A DNA stretch of 64,000 nucleotides from Pedococcus badiiscoriae (GCF_013408925.1 NZ_JACCAB010000001.1:2046001-2110000); one strand, 5' to 3'; counted from the stretch's first letter, positions 1-9,743 are shown. The notes: generated from the sequence alone by a model not told the origin. Numbers and translations: made by a program.

Positions 1-2
1 CC

Positions 3-731
3 TTCCACCCGGATGCCGACACCCACGTCGAGAACGTGCGCTACGGCAAGGGCTCCAACGCGATGGGTCTCATGGCGACGATCCTAGTTCCGGGTGGGTG
101 GCTGCCCCGGCCCCTCCGCTTCGTCGTCGAGGTCGTCAAGCACCCGGTGATCTTCGTCCGGTCGCTGTCGAAGTACCGCTGGAGCGAGCGCACCATCATC
201 GGCCTCGTCATGCAGTCCAGGGACAACTCCCTGCACGTGCGCGGCACCGCGGGTCTCTTCGGCGGTCGCGGGCTCACTTCACGCCAGGGCCACGGCGAAC
301 CCAACCCGACCTACATCCCAGCCGGGCAGGCGGCCATGAAGGCCGTGGCCGCCAGGCTGAGTGAGGCGAGCGGGCTGAAGGCCTTCGCCGGCAGCAGCAT
401 CGGCGAGATCGCCAACATCCCGCTGACTGCTCACTTCCTCGGGGGCGTGACGATCGGTTCCAGCCCGGAGCGTGGGGTCGTCGACGGCTATCACCGGGTC
501 TGGGGCTACCCGGGGCTGCACGTCGTCGACGGGTCGGCCGTGTCCGCGAACCTCGGGGTCAACCCGTCGCTGACGATCACCGCGCAGGCCGAGCGGGCGA
601 TGTCGTTGTGGCCCAACAAGGGCGAGGCCGATCCGCGTCCCGCGCAGGGTGAGGGCTACCGCCGACTCGAGGCCGTCAAGGCCGCCAACCCGGCTGTCAC
701 CCGCTACACCCACGAGAGCGCCAAGGTCTGA
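3..731 (+). CDS. GMC-family oxidoreductase, C-terminal part (cholesterol oxidase-like), 5' truncated by window edge
   Basis: The reading frame is open to the left edge, so only the last ~242 residues are present. The C-terminal segment has HFLGGVTIG, then VWGYPGLHVVDGSAV and NLGVNPSLTITAQAERAM. This is the typical FAD-dependent GMC oxidoreductase C-terminus, where the conserved Asn-Pro and His lie by the flavin. The spacing and wording resemble the ChoD/cholesterol oxidase branch, which oxidises 3-beta-hydroxysterols; the substrate here is an inference. The FAD-binding N-terminus lies outside the window. An internal GTG at 36 is probably not the start because coding sequence continues upstream in frame. 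A strong hairpin follows at 853-890. Confidence 0.8.
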   Translation, partial: FHPDADTHVENVRYGKGSNAMGLMATILVPGGWLPRPLRFVVEVVKHPVIFVRSLSKYRWSERTIIGLVMQSRDNSLHVRGTAGLFGGRGLTSRQGHGEPNPTYIPAGQAAMKAVAARLSEASGLKAFAGSSIGEIANIPLTAHFLGGVTIGSSPERGVVDGYHRVWGYPGLHVVDGSAVSANLGVNPSLTITAQAERAMSLWPNKGEADPRPAQGEGYRRLEAVKAANPAVTRYTHESAKV

Positions 732-846
732 CGGGCCCGCGATCTGGCGGGCCGGGATCCGACCGGCCGCCATACGACGCGCCGCGATCCGGCGGCAAGG
801 GCGGCGGGCGACACAAACCCCTGCATTGCGCCGACCACCGCCCCCA

Positions 847-896
847 GGTGGCGTGGCTGGAGACGAGCCGGGGGGTGGGTCTCCAGCCACACCACC
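847..896. terminator. Hairpin between convergent genes (bidirectional terminator)
   Basis: Perfect 12-bp stem GTGGCTGGAGAC (853-864) and GTCTCCAGCCAC (879-890) around a 14-nt loop, with extra GGTGG/CCACC pairing outside. It lies between the oxidoreductase (+) and the ABC transporter (-). There is no T-run, as is usual in high-GC actinobacteria. Confidence 0.6.
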
Positions 897-1005
897 CAGA
901 CAACGACCCCGCTGACCAGGGGTTACGCGGAGCCCCGGAAATTGTCCGGGCCCAGGTCGTCAGGTGATCCCGGCGTGGTCCCCGGGCCCCGAGAGGAACC
1001 TCAGA

Positions 1006-2784
1006 TCACTCGACGACCGCGGCGTTGGGCTGGTTGCGCCACGAAGCCCACAGCGCGGCATACGGGCCGTCGGCGGCGACCAGCTCGTCGTGCGTGCCGA
1101 TCTCGCTGACCACGCCGTCCTCGACGACGGCGACCCGGTCCGCGTCGTGCGCAGTGTGCAGGCGGTGTGCGATCGCGACGACGGTGCGGCCCTCGACCAC
1201 GGCGGCCAGCGAGCGCTCGAGGTGACGCGCCGCGCGAGGGTCCAGCAGCGAGGTCGCCTCGTCGAGCACCAGCGTGTGCGGGTCGGCGAGCACGAGGCGG
1301 GCGAGCGCGACCTGCTGCGACTGCGCCTCGCTGAGCGGGTGCCCACCGCTGCCGACGACGGTGTCCAGGCCCTCGGGCAGCTCGGTGGCCCACTCGTGGG
1401 CGTCGACCGCGCGCAGGGCTTCCTCGAGCTCGTCGCGGGCGGCGCCGGGTCGGGCGAGCAGGAGGTTGTCCGCGAGGCTGCCGACGAACACGTGGTGCTC
1501 CTGCGTGACGAGGGCGACCTCGCCGCGCAGCTGGCCCAGGGTGAGGTCGACCAGCGGCACACCGCCCACCTCGACGCTGCCTTCGCGTGGACCGTCGATG
1601 CCCGCCATCAGCCGGCCGAGGGTGGACTTGCCGGCCCCCGACGGTCCGACGATCGCGAGCCGCTCGCCCGGACGCAGGTCGAGTGACACCCCGCGCAGGA
1701 CGTCGTGGCCCGAGCGGTAGGCGTAGCGCACGTCGTCGACGGCGAGGTCCGATCCCGCGGGCTGCTCACCCGTGGCGACGCGGTCCGGCGGCACGTCGCC
1801 GACCCCGATGACCCGGGCCAGCGAGGTCGCGCCGACCTGGATCTCGTCGAGCCAGCCGAGCACCTCGTCGAGCGGGTTGGTCATCTGGTGGATGTAGAGG
1901 GTCACGGCCGTGGCCGCCCCCGCGGTGATGTGGCCGTTGATGGCCAGCCAGCCGCCCCACAGCACCGCCCCGGCGGTGGGGACGTAGTAGCCGAAGACCA
2001 CCGCCGGGAACCAGTGCAGCCGCAGGCCCAGGGTGTAGCGCTCGGCCTGGAAGCACTCGCGCAGCGCCTCGTGGAACCGCGCCCGACGGACGCCGGTGAG
2101 CGAGAGGGCGTCGATGGTGCGGGCACCGTCGACAGTCTCGGCGACGACGCCGTTGAGCTGGGCGTACGTCGCCCGCTCCCAGAGGTACCCGTCGGAGGCG
2201 TGCCGCAGATAGCGCCTCGTCGAGAACCAGTAGAACGGCAGGCCCAGCAGGATCGGCAGAGTGGCCAGCGGTGAGGTGAACAGGGCGGCCACCGTCGTCA
2301 TGAGCACCGTCATCGACGCGACGAACAACGAGGGGATCCCGAAACGCACGACGTGCGACAGCGCCTCGACGTCGTTGGTGGTGCGGGCGACGAGGTCGCC
2401 GGTGCCAGCTCGTTCGACGGTCGACAGCGGCAGGTTGACCGCTCGCCCGACGAACTGCTCACGCAGCTGGGCGAACACCGTCTCGCCGAGGATGAACGAC
2501 CACCGACGCGCCGCCCAGGTCAGCCCGGTCTGGGCGACGACGGCGGCAGCGAGGCCGATCGCGATCCGGTCGACGGTGCTGGTGTCGCCGTGGCTCGCGG
2601 TGACGACGTCGACCAGCCGGCCGACCAGCCACGGCGCGGCGAGGGCGGCGAGTGCGGCCAGCGCGTGCAGCCCCAGGACGCGGAGCACGAGGCCACGGTG
2701 CTGGCGCGCCAGTCCGCGGGTGTGCAGCCAGACGCCGCGCATGTCGGCGATGGGCAGCGTCCGTCGGGCGTGGTCGGTGATCAC
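1006..2784 (-). CDS. ABC exporter half-transporter, catalytic-Walker subunit of a heterodimer
   Basis: 592 residues: an ABC transmembrane domain (residues ~25-310, about six helices) followed by a nucleotide-binding domain. The NBD keeps Walker A GPSGAGKST (~380), the Q-loop VTQEHHVF, Walker B LVLDEATS and the switch His in AIAHRLHT. The signature motif is LSEAQ instead of LSGGQ. GTG start at 2784 overlaps the stop of the upstream partner (GTGA overlap), so the two are translationally coupled. The partner has lost Walker A but keeps SGGQ, so together they form one canonical and one degenerate ATP site. Likely an efflux pump for drugs, lipids or peptides; the substrate is unknown. Confidence 0.9.
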   Translation of the reverse strand: MITDHARRTLPIADMRGVWLHTRGLARQHRGLVLRVLGLHALAALAALAAPWLVGRLVDVVTASHGDTSTVDRIAIGLAAAVVAQTGLTWAARRWSFILGETVFAQLREQFVGRAVNLPLSTVERAGTGDLVARTTNDVEALSHVVRFGIPSLFVASMTVLMTTVAALFTSPLATLPILLGLPFYWFSTRRYLRHASDGYLWERATYAQLNGVVAETVDGARTIDALSLTGVRRARFHEALRECFQAERYTLGLRLHWFPAVVFGYYVPTAGAVLWGGWLAINGHITAGAATAVTLYIHQMTNPLDEVLGWLDEIQVGATSLARVIGVGDVPPDRVATGEQPAGSDLAVDDVRYAYRSGHDVLRGVSLDLRPGERLAIVGPSGAGKSTLGRLMAGIDGPREGSVEVGGVPLVDLTLGQLRGEVALVTQEHHVFVGSLADNLLLARPGAARDELEEALRAVDAHEWATELPEGLDTVVGSGGHPLSEAQSQQVALARLVLADPHTLVLDEATSLLDPRAARHLERSLAAVVEGRTVVAIAHRLHTAHDADRVAVVEDGVVSEIGTHDELVAADGPYAALWASWRNQPNAAVVE

Positions 2785-4562
2785 TGGTCGTCCTCCTCTG
2801 CGCGGTTCACGATCTGTCGGTATGCCGGGTGGGCCAGCAGCTCGCGGTGCGTGCCGGTGGCGATGGCGAGACCGTCCTCCAGCAGCACGACCTCGTCGGC
2901 CTGGCCGAGCAGCAGCGGGCTGACGGTGGTCACCACGGTGGTGCGCCCGCGACGGTGCTCGGCGAGGCGTTCCGCGATCCTGGCCTCGGTGTGGGTGTCG
3001 ACCGCGCTGGTCGGCTCGACCAGCACGAGGACCGGCGCGTCGGTGAGCAGGGCCCGCGCCAGGGCGAGGCGCTGTCGCTGTCCGCCCGAGTAGGAGCGGC
3101 CGCGCTCCTCGACGGTGCCGTCGAGACCGTCGGCGACCGCGTCGAGGACGTCGAGTGCGCTCGCGGTCGTCAGGGCCGCCATGACCTCGCAGTCGGCGCC
3201 TGCGCCCGGGCGACCGCCGTTGCTGGCGCCTTCATCGCGGTCGGTGGCCACGCCCGACCGACGGGCGCTGTCGCCGAGCAGCTGCTCGCGCAGGACGCCG
3301 GTGAACAGCCGCGGGTCGGGCTCGCTGACGACGATGTGGCGGCGCACGTCGGCGATCGACAGGTCGTCGAGCCGGGTGCCACCCCAGGTCGTCTGGTGCG
3401 GACCGGGGCCGTGTCGACCCAGCCGGTCCGCGAGCGACGCCGAGTCCTCGGGGCGGGCCGACACGATGGCCGTCAGCAGCCCGCCGCGCACGACGGTGCC
3501 CGACAGGGGGTCCACGAGGTCGGCGTCGTCGGCGGGCACGGCGGCGGTGCCGGTCCGCGAGGCGTCGTGGTCGGGCTGGACCGCCATGACCCGCAGCATC
3601 TTGCCCGCCGCGATCTGTGCCCGGATGCCGCGGTCGACCACCTCGATGGCGGTCTGCAGCGGCATGGTGAGGAACGCGGTGTAGCCATAGAAGGCGACCA
3701 GCTGGCCTGCCGTGATCTGACCGGCGACGGCCTCGCGAGCGCCGAGCCAGGTCACCAGGACGACGAAGATGCCGGGGATCAGCACCTCGGCCGAGTCGAG
3801 CGCCGCCTGGATGCCGGCCACCTGGAACCCGCGCTCGCGCACCCGCGCCGACTGCTCCTCGTAGCGTCGCAGGAAGGTCTGCTCACCACCGATGCCACGC
3901 AGCACCCGCAGGCCTGCGACGGTGTCGGCGCCGAGCGTGGTCAGTCGGCCGGCTTCCTCGCGCTGTCGGGCCTGGCGGCGCTGGAGAGGACGCACGATCA
4001 GGCTCAGGCTGGCCAGCATGACCGGGCCGCCCAGCAGCACCAGCCAGCCGAGGGCGGGCGAGGCCGCGAGCAGGATCGCGCCCACCACGGCGTAGCTGAC
4101 GACGGCTCCGGAGAACCGGCCCATCACGTCGTACAGCCCGCCGAGGCGCATCACGTCGTTGGCGAACACCGCCACCACCTCGCCGGAGGGCATGGTCCGG
4201 GTCAGGGCCGGCCCGGCCCGCTCGGCTCCCTGTGCGGTGAGCTGCGCGCCGCGGTAGGACGCGAACAGCCAGTTGTAGACGGCGAAGTAGTGCCGGATCG
4301 CGGCCGTGGCCGCGCACGTGGCCCCGAGCCCGATCAGCACCAGGGCCCAGCGCAGGAGGCCGCCGAGGTCTCCCGGGACGATGCCGTCGTCGACCCCCTT
4401 GCCGACCGCGGCGGGCACCAGCGCGATCGCCAGCATCCACGCCATGCCCGCGAACATCCCGAGGAGCTGGGTGCGCCACTGCTTGCGTGCGACCCAGAGC
4501 ATGAACCTCGTCGTGCTGCGGGTGTCGGGGCGGCCTGGGTCAGGGAACGGGATCGTCTGCAT
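2781..4562 (-). CDS. ABC exporter half-transporter, degenerate-NBD subunit
   Basis: About 593 residues from the ATG at 4562; an in-frame extension to 4637 exists but looks non-coding. Membrane domain at residues ~20-310, then an NBD. At the Walker A position the sequence reads SARPEDSAS, so Gly-rich loop and Lys are gone. Walker B has lost its Asp (LVLVEPTS) and the switch His is replaced (VVTTVSP). The signature YSGGQRQRLALARALL is intact. This is the non-hydrolytic half of a heterodimeric exporter, supplying the signature motif to the partner's Walker A. Coupled by a 4-nt overlap to the downstream subunit and divergent from the SURF1 gene. Confidence 0.88.
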   Translation of the reverse strand: MQTIPFPDPGRPDTRSTTRFMLWVARKQWRTQLLGMFAGMAWMLAIALVPAAVGKGVDDGIVPGDLGGLLRWALVLIGLGATCAATAAIRHYFAVYNWLFASYRGAQLTAQGAERAGPALTRTMPSGEVVAVFANDVMRLGGLYDVMGRFSGAVVSYAVVGAILLAASPALGWLVLLGGPVMLASLSLIVRPLQRRQARQREEAGRLTTLGADTVAGLRVLRGIGGEQTFLRRYEEQSARVRERGFQVAGIQAALDSAEVLIPGIFVVLVTWLGAREAVAGQITAGQLVAFYGYTAFLTMPLQTAIEVVDRGIRAQIAAGKMLRVMAVQPDHDASRTGTAAVPADDADLVDPLSGTVVRGGLLTAIVSARPEDSASLADRLGRHGPGPHQTTWGGTRLDDLSIADVRRHIVVSEPDPRLFTGVLREQLLGDSARRSGVATDRDEGASNGGRPGAGADCEVMAALTTASALDVLDAVADGLDGTVEERGRSYSGGQRQRLALARALLTDAPVLVLVEPTSAVDTHTEARIAERLAEHRRGRTTVVTTVSPLLLGQADEVVLLEDGLAIATGTHRELLAHPAYRQIVNRAEEDDQ

Positions 4563-4690
4563 CAGGGTCACCACCGTAGGCCGCGGCGCCGACGCTCCGA
4601 CACCGGTTTTCCGCGCCACCGGGGAGTGGGGCGGCATCGTGGCTGGAGCACAACGCCGCGGCCTCGTCCTCGACGCCCGGGCGCTTCCCG

Positions 4691-4703
4691 TAGCCTGACC
4701 CGG
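4691..4703 (+). promoter_or_regulatory. Leaderless promoter of SURF1 gene
   Basis: -10 hexamer TAGCCT (4691-4696) ends exactly 6 nt before the GTG start at 4703, so transcription should begin at or next to the start codon. No Shine-Dalgarno is present. Confidence 0.6.
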
Positions 4704-5476
4704 TGCTGCGAACCGCCCTCAAGCCCCGGTGGCTGGGCCTGTTCGCCCTGCTGCTCGTGATCATCGCGGCCTGCACCCAGCTGGGCCTCTGGCAGCTGCA
4801 CGTGGCCCAGGACAAGGGCTTGGCCGACGCGCTGCGCAAGGCGCACGAGGCCCGCCCGGCCCTGGTCGAGGCCGTCATCCGCCCGCACCAGGCCTTCCCG
4901 AACCCCCAGTCCAACCGTGCCGTCACCGCCATCGGCACGTATGCCGCGACCGACCAGTTCCTCGTCGGCCCTCGCCGGCTCGGGGGGCGCACCGGCTACT
5001 GGGTCGTCACCCCGCTCGACGTGACCGCGACGGGTGCCAGGCTCGCCGTGGTGCGGGGCTTCGTCACCGACGTCAGCCGGCCAGTGGCGCCGCCGGCCGG
5101 ACCGGTCAGTGTCGACGGCTCGCTGGCGCCGGGGGAGGCTCCGGCCGCGGCGCCGTCCGGTGTGCCGGGGTGGCCGCGGCCGGCGCGCGGCTCCATCGAC
5201 TTCTCGCTGCTCGTCAACGACTGGCGCGGGGAGCTCTACAACGCCTTCGTCTTCGCCCAGACGGAGAGCACCGGCACCGGCGCCGCGATCCCCGTGCCCG
5301 CGGGCCTCGAACGGGTGCCACCACCCGCGGTGACCGGCGGGCTGAAGTGGCGCAACGCGGCATACGCGCTGCAGTGGTGGGTGTTCGGCGGCTTTGCCGC
5401 GTTCATGTGGTTCAGGATGGTGCGAGAGGATGCCCTACGTGACCCAGCCCTCGAAGGAGACCCAGAGCGTGAGTGA
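4703..5476 (+). CDS. SURF1 family cytochrome c oxidase assembly protein
   Basis: 257 residues with the SURF1 plan: N-terminal transmembrane helix (residues ~10-28, then LGLWQLHVAQDK), a large extracytoplasmic domain with GYWVVTPL near residue 100, and a second transmembrane helix close to the C-terminus (~230-245). SURF1 proteins assist haem a insertion and assembly of aa3-type cytochrome oxidase. The GTG start at 4703 is set by the leaderless -10 box. The last 8 nt overlap the DUF3817 gene. Confidence 0.88.
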   Translation: MLRTALKPRWLGLFALLLVIIAACTQLGLWQLHVAQDKGLADALRKAHEARPALVEAVIRPHQAFPNPQSNRAVTAIGTYAATDQFLVGPRRLGGRTGYWVVTPLDVTATGARLAVVRGFVTDVSRPVAPPAGPVSVDGSLAPGEAPAAAPSGVPGWPRPARGSIDFSLLVNDWRGELYNAFVFAQTESTGTGAAIPVPAGLERVPPPAVTGGLKWRNAAYALQWWVFGGFAAFMWFRMVREDALRDPALEGDPERE

Positions 5477-5825
5477 GCCAGCCAGCATGAGTGACATCAA
5501 GGACCCGGTGTCCACGCGCAAGGCCCTGCGCTTCTTCAAGGTGATGGCCGTGCTGTCCGGCCTCGCGCTGTTCGTGCTGATCGGGATCATCGTGGTCAAC
5601 GGTGGTTTCGGGAAGGGGGGCGCGTCCGCGGTCTGGAGCCCGATCCACGGGTTGATCTACTTCGTCTACGTGGTGTCCATCGCCAACCTCGGGTTCAAGG
5701 TCGGCTGGAGCCTGCCGAAGATGGTGCTCATCATGCTCACCGGGTTCGTGCCGCTGCTGCCGTTCTGGGCGGAGCGACGGTTCGCGGGTGAGACCGAGGC
5801 GCGGCTGGCAGCGGGCCGCCGGTAA
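5469..5825 (+). CDS. DUF3817 integral membrane protein
   Basis: 118 residues from the GTG at 5469, chosen for the Shine-Dalgarno AAGGAGA 8 nt upstream, inside the end of the SURF1 gene. Three hydrophobic segments (residues ~25-45, 60-80 and 85-105) and the family segment IHGLIYFVYVVSIANL support DUF3817. The family is common in actinobacteria, often next to guaA as here; its function is unknown. The TAA stop forms part of the guaA -10 box. Confidence 0.85.
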   Translation: MSEPASMSDIKDPVSTRKALRFFKVMAVLSGLALFVLIGIIVVNGGFGKGGASAVWSPIHGLIYFVYVVSIANLGFKVGWSLPKMVLIMLTGFVPLLPFWAERRFAGETEARLAAGRR

Positions 5826-5835
5826 CCTGTGCCCG
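5823..5835 (+). promoter_or_regulatory. Leaderless promoter of guaA
   Basis: TAACCT (5823-5828) is followed by 6 nt and the GTG at 5835. The TAA of this box is also the stop codon of the preceding gene, so promoter and stop codon overlap. Confidence 0.55.
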
Positions 5836-7511
5836 TGAGCGACCCCGCAGCCGCCGACGTGGTGACCACTGACGTGACCCAGGCCCAGGACGACGACCGG
5901 GTCGAGGCCCCTGACGGCGAAGTCGTGGAGGTGCCGACCACGCCGCTGCAGGCGCGTCCGGTGCTCGTCGTCGACTTCGGCGCGCAGTACGCGCAGCTGA
6001 TCGCGCGGCGGGTGCGTGAGGCGAACATCTACAGCGAGGTCGTGCCGCACACGATGAGCACGGCCGAGCTGCTGGCCAAGGACCCGGCGGCGATCGTGCT
6101 CTCCGGTGGCCCTTCGTCGGTATATGCCGAGGGCGCCCCCGAGCTCGACCGGGCCGTCCTCGAGGCCGGCGTACCCGTGTTCGGCATGTGTTACGGCTTC
6201 CAGGCCATGGCCCAGGCGCTCGGCGGCACGGTGGCCCACACCGGGCTGGGGGAGTACGGCGCGACGCGTGCCGCGGTCTCCGACACCGAGTCCACCCTGT
6301 TCAACGGGCAGCCCTTGGAGCAGTCGGTGTGGATGAGCCACGGCGACTCGGTCACGGAGGCGCCCGCGGGCATGGCGGTGACCGCCTCCACGGCGGGCGC
6401 GCCCGTCGCGGCCATCGAGGACGACGAGCGTCGCCTGTACGGCGTGCAGTGGCACCCCGAGGTGATGCACTCGACGTTCGGCCAGCGGGTGCTGGAGAAC
6501 TTCCTCTACCGCGGCGCGGGGCTCGCTGGTGACTGGACGGCGGCGCACGTCGTCGAGGAGCTCGTCGAGTCGATCCGGGAGAAGGTCGGCGACTCGCGCG
6601 TGCTGTGCGCGCTGTCCGGTGGTGTCGACTCGTCGGTGGCCGCAGCGCTGGTGCAGAAGGCCGTGGGCGACCAGCTGACCTGTGTGTTCGTGGACCACGG
6701 GCTGTTGCGCGCGGGGGAGGCCGAGCAGGTCGAGAAGGAGTTCGTGGCGGCCACCGGGGTCGACCTGGTAGTCGTCGACGCGCGCGAGCGCTTCCTGTCG
6801 GCGCTGGCCGGAGTGACGGACCCGGAGGAGAAGCGCAAGATCATCGGGCGCGAGTTCATCCGGGTGTTCGAGCAGGCGGCGCGTGACGTCGTGGGTTCGC
6901 GCGGCGACTCCGACCACCCGGTGGAGTTCCTCGTGCAGGGGACGTTGTACCCGGATGTCGTCGAGTCCGGTGGTGGCACGGGGGCGGCCAACATCAAGTC
7001 GCACCACAACGTCGGAGGGCTGCCCGAGGACCTGCAGTTCAAGCTCGTCGAGCCGCTGCGCTCGCTGTTCAAGGACGAGGTGCGGCAGGTCGGGCTCGAG
7101 CTCGGAGTGCCGGAGGCGATCGTCTGGCGCCAGCCGTTCCCGGGTCCGGGGCTCGGCATCCGCATCGTCGGTGAGGTGACCGCCGAGCGGCTCTCCATCC
7201 TTCGGGCGGCCGACGCCATCGCGCGCCACGAGCTGTCCTTGGCCGGCCTGGACCGCGACATCTGGCAGTGCCCCGTGGTGCTGCTGGCTGACGTGCGATC
7301 CGTTGGCGTGCAAGGGGATGGGCGCACCTATGGTCACCCGATCGTCCTGCGCCCGGTGTCCTCCGAGGACGCCATGACGGCCGACTGGACGCGCGTGCCC
7401 TACGACGTGCTGGCCAAGATCTCGACCCGGATCACCAACGAGGTGCGTGAGGTCAACCGGGTCGTGCTCGACGTCACGAGCAAGCCGCCCGGCACCATCG
7501 AGTGGGAGTAG
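5835..7511 (+). CDS. guaA: GMP synthase (glutamine-hydrolysing)
   Basis: 558 residues; converts XMP to GMP using glutamine and ATP. The class I glutaminase domain starts at residue ~43 ([20 protein letters not shown]). The nucleophile is Cys119 in FGMCYGFQ, with the His/Glu pair in GVQWHPEV (~205). The ATP pyrophosphatase domain has the P-loop SGGVDSS (~262), and the C-terminus ends [10 protein letters not shown]. There is an unusual acidic N-terminal extension of ~40 residues. The start at 5835 is favoured over the in-frame GTG at 5829 because it fits leaderless spacing. Confidence 0.96.
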   Translation: MSDPAAADVVTTDVTQAQDDDRVEAPDGEVVEVPTTPLQARPVLVVDFGAQYAQLIARRVREANIYSEVVPHTMSTAELLAKDPAAIVLSGGPSSVYAEGAPELDRAVLEAGVPVFGMCYGFQAMAQALGGTVAHTGLGEYGATRAAVSDTESTLFNGQPLEQSVWMSHGDSVTEAPAGMAVTASTAGAPVAAIEDDERRLYGVQWHPEVMHSTFGQRVLENFLYRGAGLAGDWTAAHVVEELVESIREKVGDSRVLCALSGGVDSSVAAALVQKAVGDQLTCVFVDHGLLRAGEAEQVEKEFVAATGVDLVVVDARERFLSALAGVTDPEEKRKIIGREFIRVFEQAARDVVGSRGDSDHPVEFLVQGTLYPDVVESGGGTGAANIKSHHNVGGLPEDLQFKLVEPLRSLFKDEVRQVGLELGVPEAIVWRQPFPGPGLGIRIVGEVTAERLSILRAADAIARHELSLAGLDRDIWQCPVVLLADVRSVGVQGDGRTYGHPIVLRPVSSEDAMTADWTRVPYDVLAKISTRITNEVREVNRVVLDVTSKPPGTIEWE

Positions 7512-7550
7512 ATATGCCTCGGGTATGCCGCGTGGCTGGCCAGGTGGCGC

Positions 7551-8303
7551 GTGCGGCCCGGTAGGGAGCGCGGCCTGAGCACAGCCGCGGTCAACGACGC
7601 GCTGAGCCGGGCGGTGATGCGGCACGTCCTCATCGGGCCACCGCTCAAGCTGCTGACCGGACTGCACGTCGAGGGGCGCGCCAACGTCCCGCGCGAGGGC
7701 GGCCTCATCGTCGCGTCCAACCACCTGTCCTTCATCGACTCGATCGTGATCCCGCTCGCCTCGGGCCGGCAGGTGCACTTCCTGGGCAAGGCGGAGTACT
7801 TCCAGGGGTCGGGGCTGCGGGGGGCGGCGGTCCGGTGGTTCCACTCGACCGCGGGGACGATTCCCGTCGACCGTGCCGATCCGCGGGCTGCTGCTGCATC
7901 GCTCGACCTCGCCGAAGAGGTGCTGCGCCAGGGAGAGGCGTTCGGCGTCTACCCCGAGGGGACCCGTTCGCCCGACGGCCGCCTGCACCGCGGCCGCACC
8001 GGAGTCGCCCGGATGGCGCTGTCGACCGGGGCGACCCTGCTGCCGTGCGCGGTGATCGGGACGGACAAGGTGCAGCCGGCAGGCTCCAACGGTTTCCGAC
8101 CGGGGAAGGTAACCGTCCGATTCGGTCAGCCGGTCGACGTCGCAGGCCTCTCCGCTCGCTTCCAGAAGGCCGCGTTGTTGCGGGCCATCACGGACGCGAC
8201 CATGGACGCGATCGGCGAGCTCTCCGGACAGGAGCGCTCTGGGATGTACGCCTCCGACGTGAAGTCTGGGATGGGCACGGGAGCACGCGGGCCTTCGGCC
8301 TGA
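7551..8303 (+). CDS. 1-acyl-sn-glycerol-3-phosphate acyltransferase (PlsC-like)
   Basis: About 250 residues with the four acyltransferase motifs: NHLSFIDS (HX4D catalytic motif), a GTIPVDR block, YPEGTRS for glycerophosphate binding, and the later Pro-containing strand LLPCAVIG. The enzyme acylates lysophosphatidate at sn-2 in phospholipid synthesis at the membrane. The GTG at 7551 has AGGTGG only 3 nt upstream; ATG 7617 is an alternative start. A hydrophilic Gly/Ser-rich tail follows the domain. Convergent with the SDR gene. Confidence 0.88.
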   Translation: MRPGRERGLSTAAVNDALSRAVMRHVLIGPPLKLLTGLHVEGRANVPREGGLIVASNHLSFIDSIVIPLASGRQVHFLGKAEYFQGSGLRGAAVRWFHSTAGTIPVDRADPRAAAASLDLAEEVLRQGEAFGVYPEGTRSPDGRLHRGRTGVARMALSTGATLLPCAVIGTDKVQPAGSNGFRPGKVTVRFGQPVDVAGLSARFQKAALLRAITDATMDAIGELSGQERSGMYASDVKSGMGTGARGPSA

Positions 8304-8424
8304 CCCCGTCGACGCCCGTCTGGCCTAGGGGATTGGGCGGTGCGGCTTTCCGCCGCCTGTCACGCGGACCGATGAATCGCGAAAGCCGGGCACCTTCAGG
8401 CCCGCGCCATTCCGCTCGGCGAGT

Positions 8425-9387
8425 TCAGCTCCGAGGGGGATCCGTGAGGCCCGGGGTCCGACCGCTATGGCTCTCGGGCCCGTCTTTGCCCCAGATGTCG
8501 AACGGCACGCCCGTGAGCTCCTCGCTGATGGTCCACAGTCGACGGGCGAGGTCGGGGTCGCTCGCCAGCGAGCTGAGTTTCGCTGGGCCCACCTTGCCGC
8601 GGACCTCACCGGGCCCTTGGGGCCCGCTGTACGAGCCCGCGGCAGCCGCAGTCGCGGCATACAGGATCGCCTCGGCTCCGCCCTCGGATCCCGGAAGCAC
8701 GAGGCGCATGAGGGGCGGTGCAAAGGTGCGCACGATCCATCGCGCCCCCATGCCGTCGCGACTCGCGACGAGGTTGGTGACGGCCACCCCCGGGTGGGCC
8801 GCTGTCGACGTCAGTGGTGATCCCGCCGCAGTGGCCCGGCGGTGGAGCTCCAGGGCGAACAAGAGATTGGCCAGCTTGGTGCGACCGTACGAGACCCTCG
8901 GGTCGTAGCCCTCCGGGGGATTGCCATCGACGACCCGGTCGTCACCCTGGTGGTGTGCCACTGAGGCCACGGTCGTCACTCGCGGTGAGGGAGCCGCCAG
9001 CAAGGCGGGCAGCAGTCGAGCCGTCAGCGCGAAGTGCCCGAGATGGTTCGTCGCGAACTGCAGCTCGTACCCGTCAGCGGTGGTCCGGCGCGTCGGGGGC
9101 GCCATCACGCCGGCGTTGTTCACGAGCAGGTCGACCGGGCCGTCGATCCGCGCTGCGAACTCGCGCACCGACTCCTGGGACGCCAGGTCGAGAGTTTCGA
9201 CGGCGGTGCTGCCGGCAATCCTTGCGGCGGCCGCGCGGCCCGCGTCCAGGTTGCGGACCGCGAGGATGACGTGAGCGCCGTGTTCGGCCAGGGTTCGGGC
9301 CTCCACGAACCCGATTCCAGAGTTGGCGCCGGTGACGATGGCGGTCGTACCGCTCAGGTCGGTGATCTCGGTGGGCTTCCAAGCCAT
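8425..9387 (-). CDS. Short-chain dehydrogenase/reductase, retinol-dehydrogenase-like
   Basis: 320 residues from the ATG at 9387, which has GGGAG 7 nt upstream; the frame extends further 5' but without a good start. Rossmann nucleotide-binding motif TGANSGIG (~20-27), NNAG (~95-98), catalytic Ser in VASVAHHQ and YxxxK as YGRTK. The 'oxidoreductase acting on CH-OH' branch with long C-terminal lids resembles DHRS and protochlorophyllide-reductase-like SDRs. NAD(P)-dependent; the substrate is unknown. Confidence 0.88.
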   Translation of the reverse strand: MAWKPTEITDLSGTTAIVTGANSGIGFVEARTLAEHGAHVILAVRNLDAGRAAAARIAGSTAVETLDLASQESVREFAARIDGPVDLLVNNAGVMAPPTRRTTADGYELQFATNHLGHFALTARLLPALLAAPSPRVTTVASVAHHQGDDRVVDGNPPEGYDPRVSYGRTKLANLLFALELHRRATAAGSPLTSTAAHPGVAVTNLVASRDGMGARWIVRTFAPPLMRLVLPGSEGGAEAILYAATAAAAGSYSGPQGPGEVRGKVGPAKLSSLASDPDLARRLWTISEELTGVPFDIWGKDGPESHSGRTPGLTDPPRS

Positions 9388-9743
9388 GGTCCACTCCCGC
9401 GGGTCGTCGGCGCCCGCGGGTGATCGCCGGCCCCTGGAGCGTATGCCGTGCGAAGGTCCGGTCTCGTCGTCGCCTCCCCGCCGCCACCGTGAAGGTTCAG
9501 AGGCATGTGGCGGGGACCCATTCACCACCAGGGGTCTGTCCACGCACGACGGGTCTGCTGAGCACGGGCACATCGCGGATCAACTCACCTTCGTGACAGG
9601 AAGGAACGCATTCATCGAGGACTGGTGGAGCCCGACACGAGGTGGCACCCGATCCGCGGGCCGATCCCGGGGGCGCCCGCAGCAGCACGGCGTACTGTCG
9701 AGGTACGGAGCCATCCAGGCTTCCTAGCGCCGGGAGCACAGTC
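9388..9743. other. Intergenic region, no gene recognised
   Basis: 356 bp between divergent genes. I see no convincing coding frame. A GTATGCC heptamer lies at 9441. A possible -10 TACTGT near 9695 would serve the small basic protein gene. Confidence 0.5.

Noticed and set aside
2829..4760. Very long plus-strand open frame opposite the ABC exporter gene
   Set aside because: Arg/Gly/His-rich shadow of a high-GC gene; no domain, and the minus frame has clear ABC motifs.
5412..7988. 858-codon minus-strand frame opposite DUF3817, guaA and plsC
   Set aside because: Composition (Arg/His/Asp) is typical of antisense shadow; guaA and plsC are unmistakable on the plus strand.
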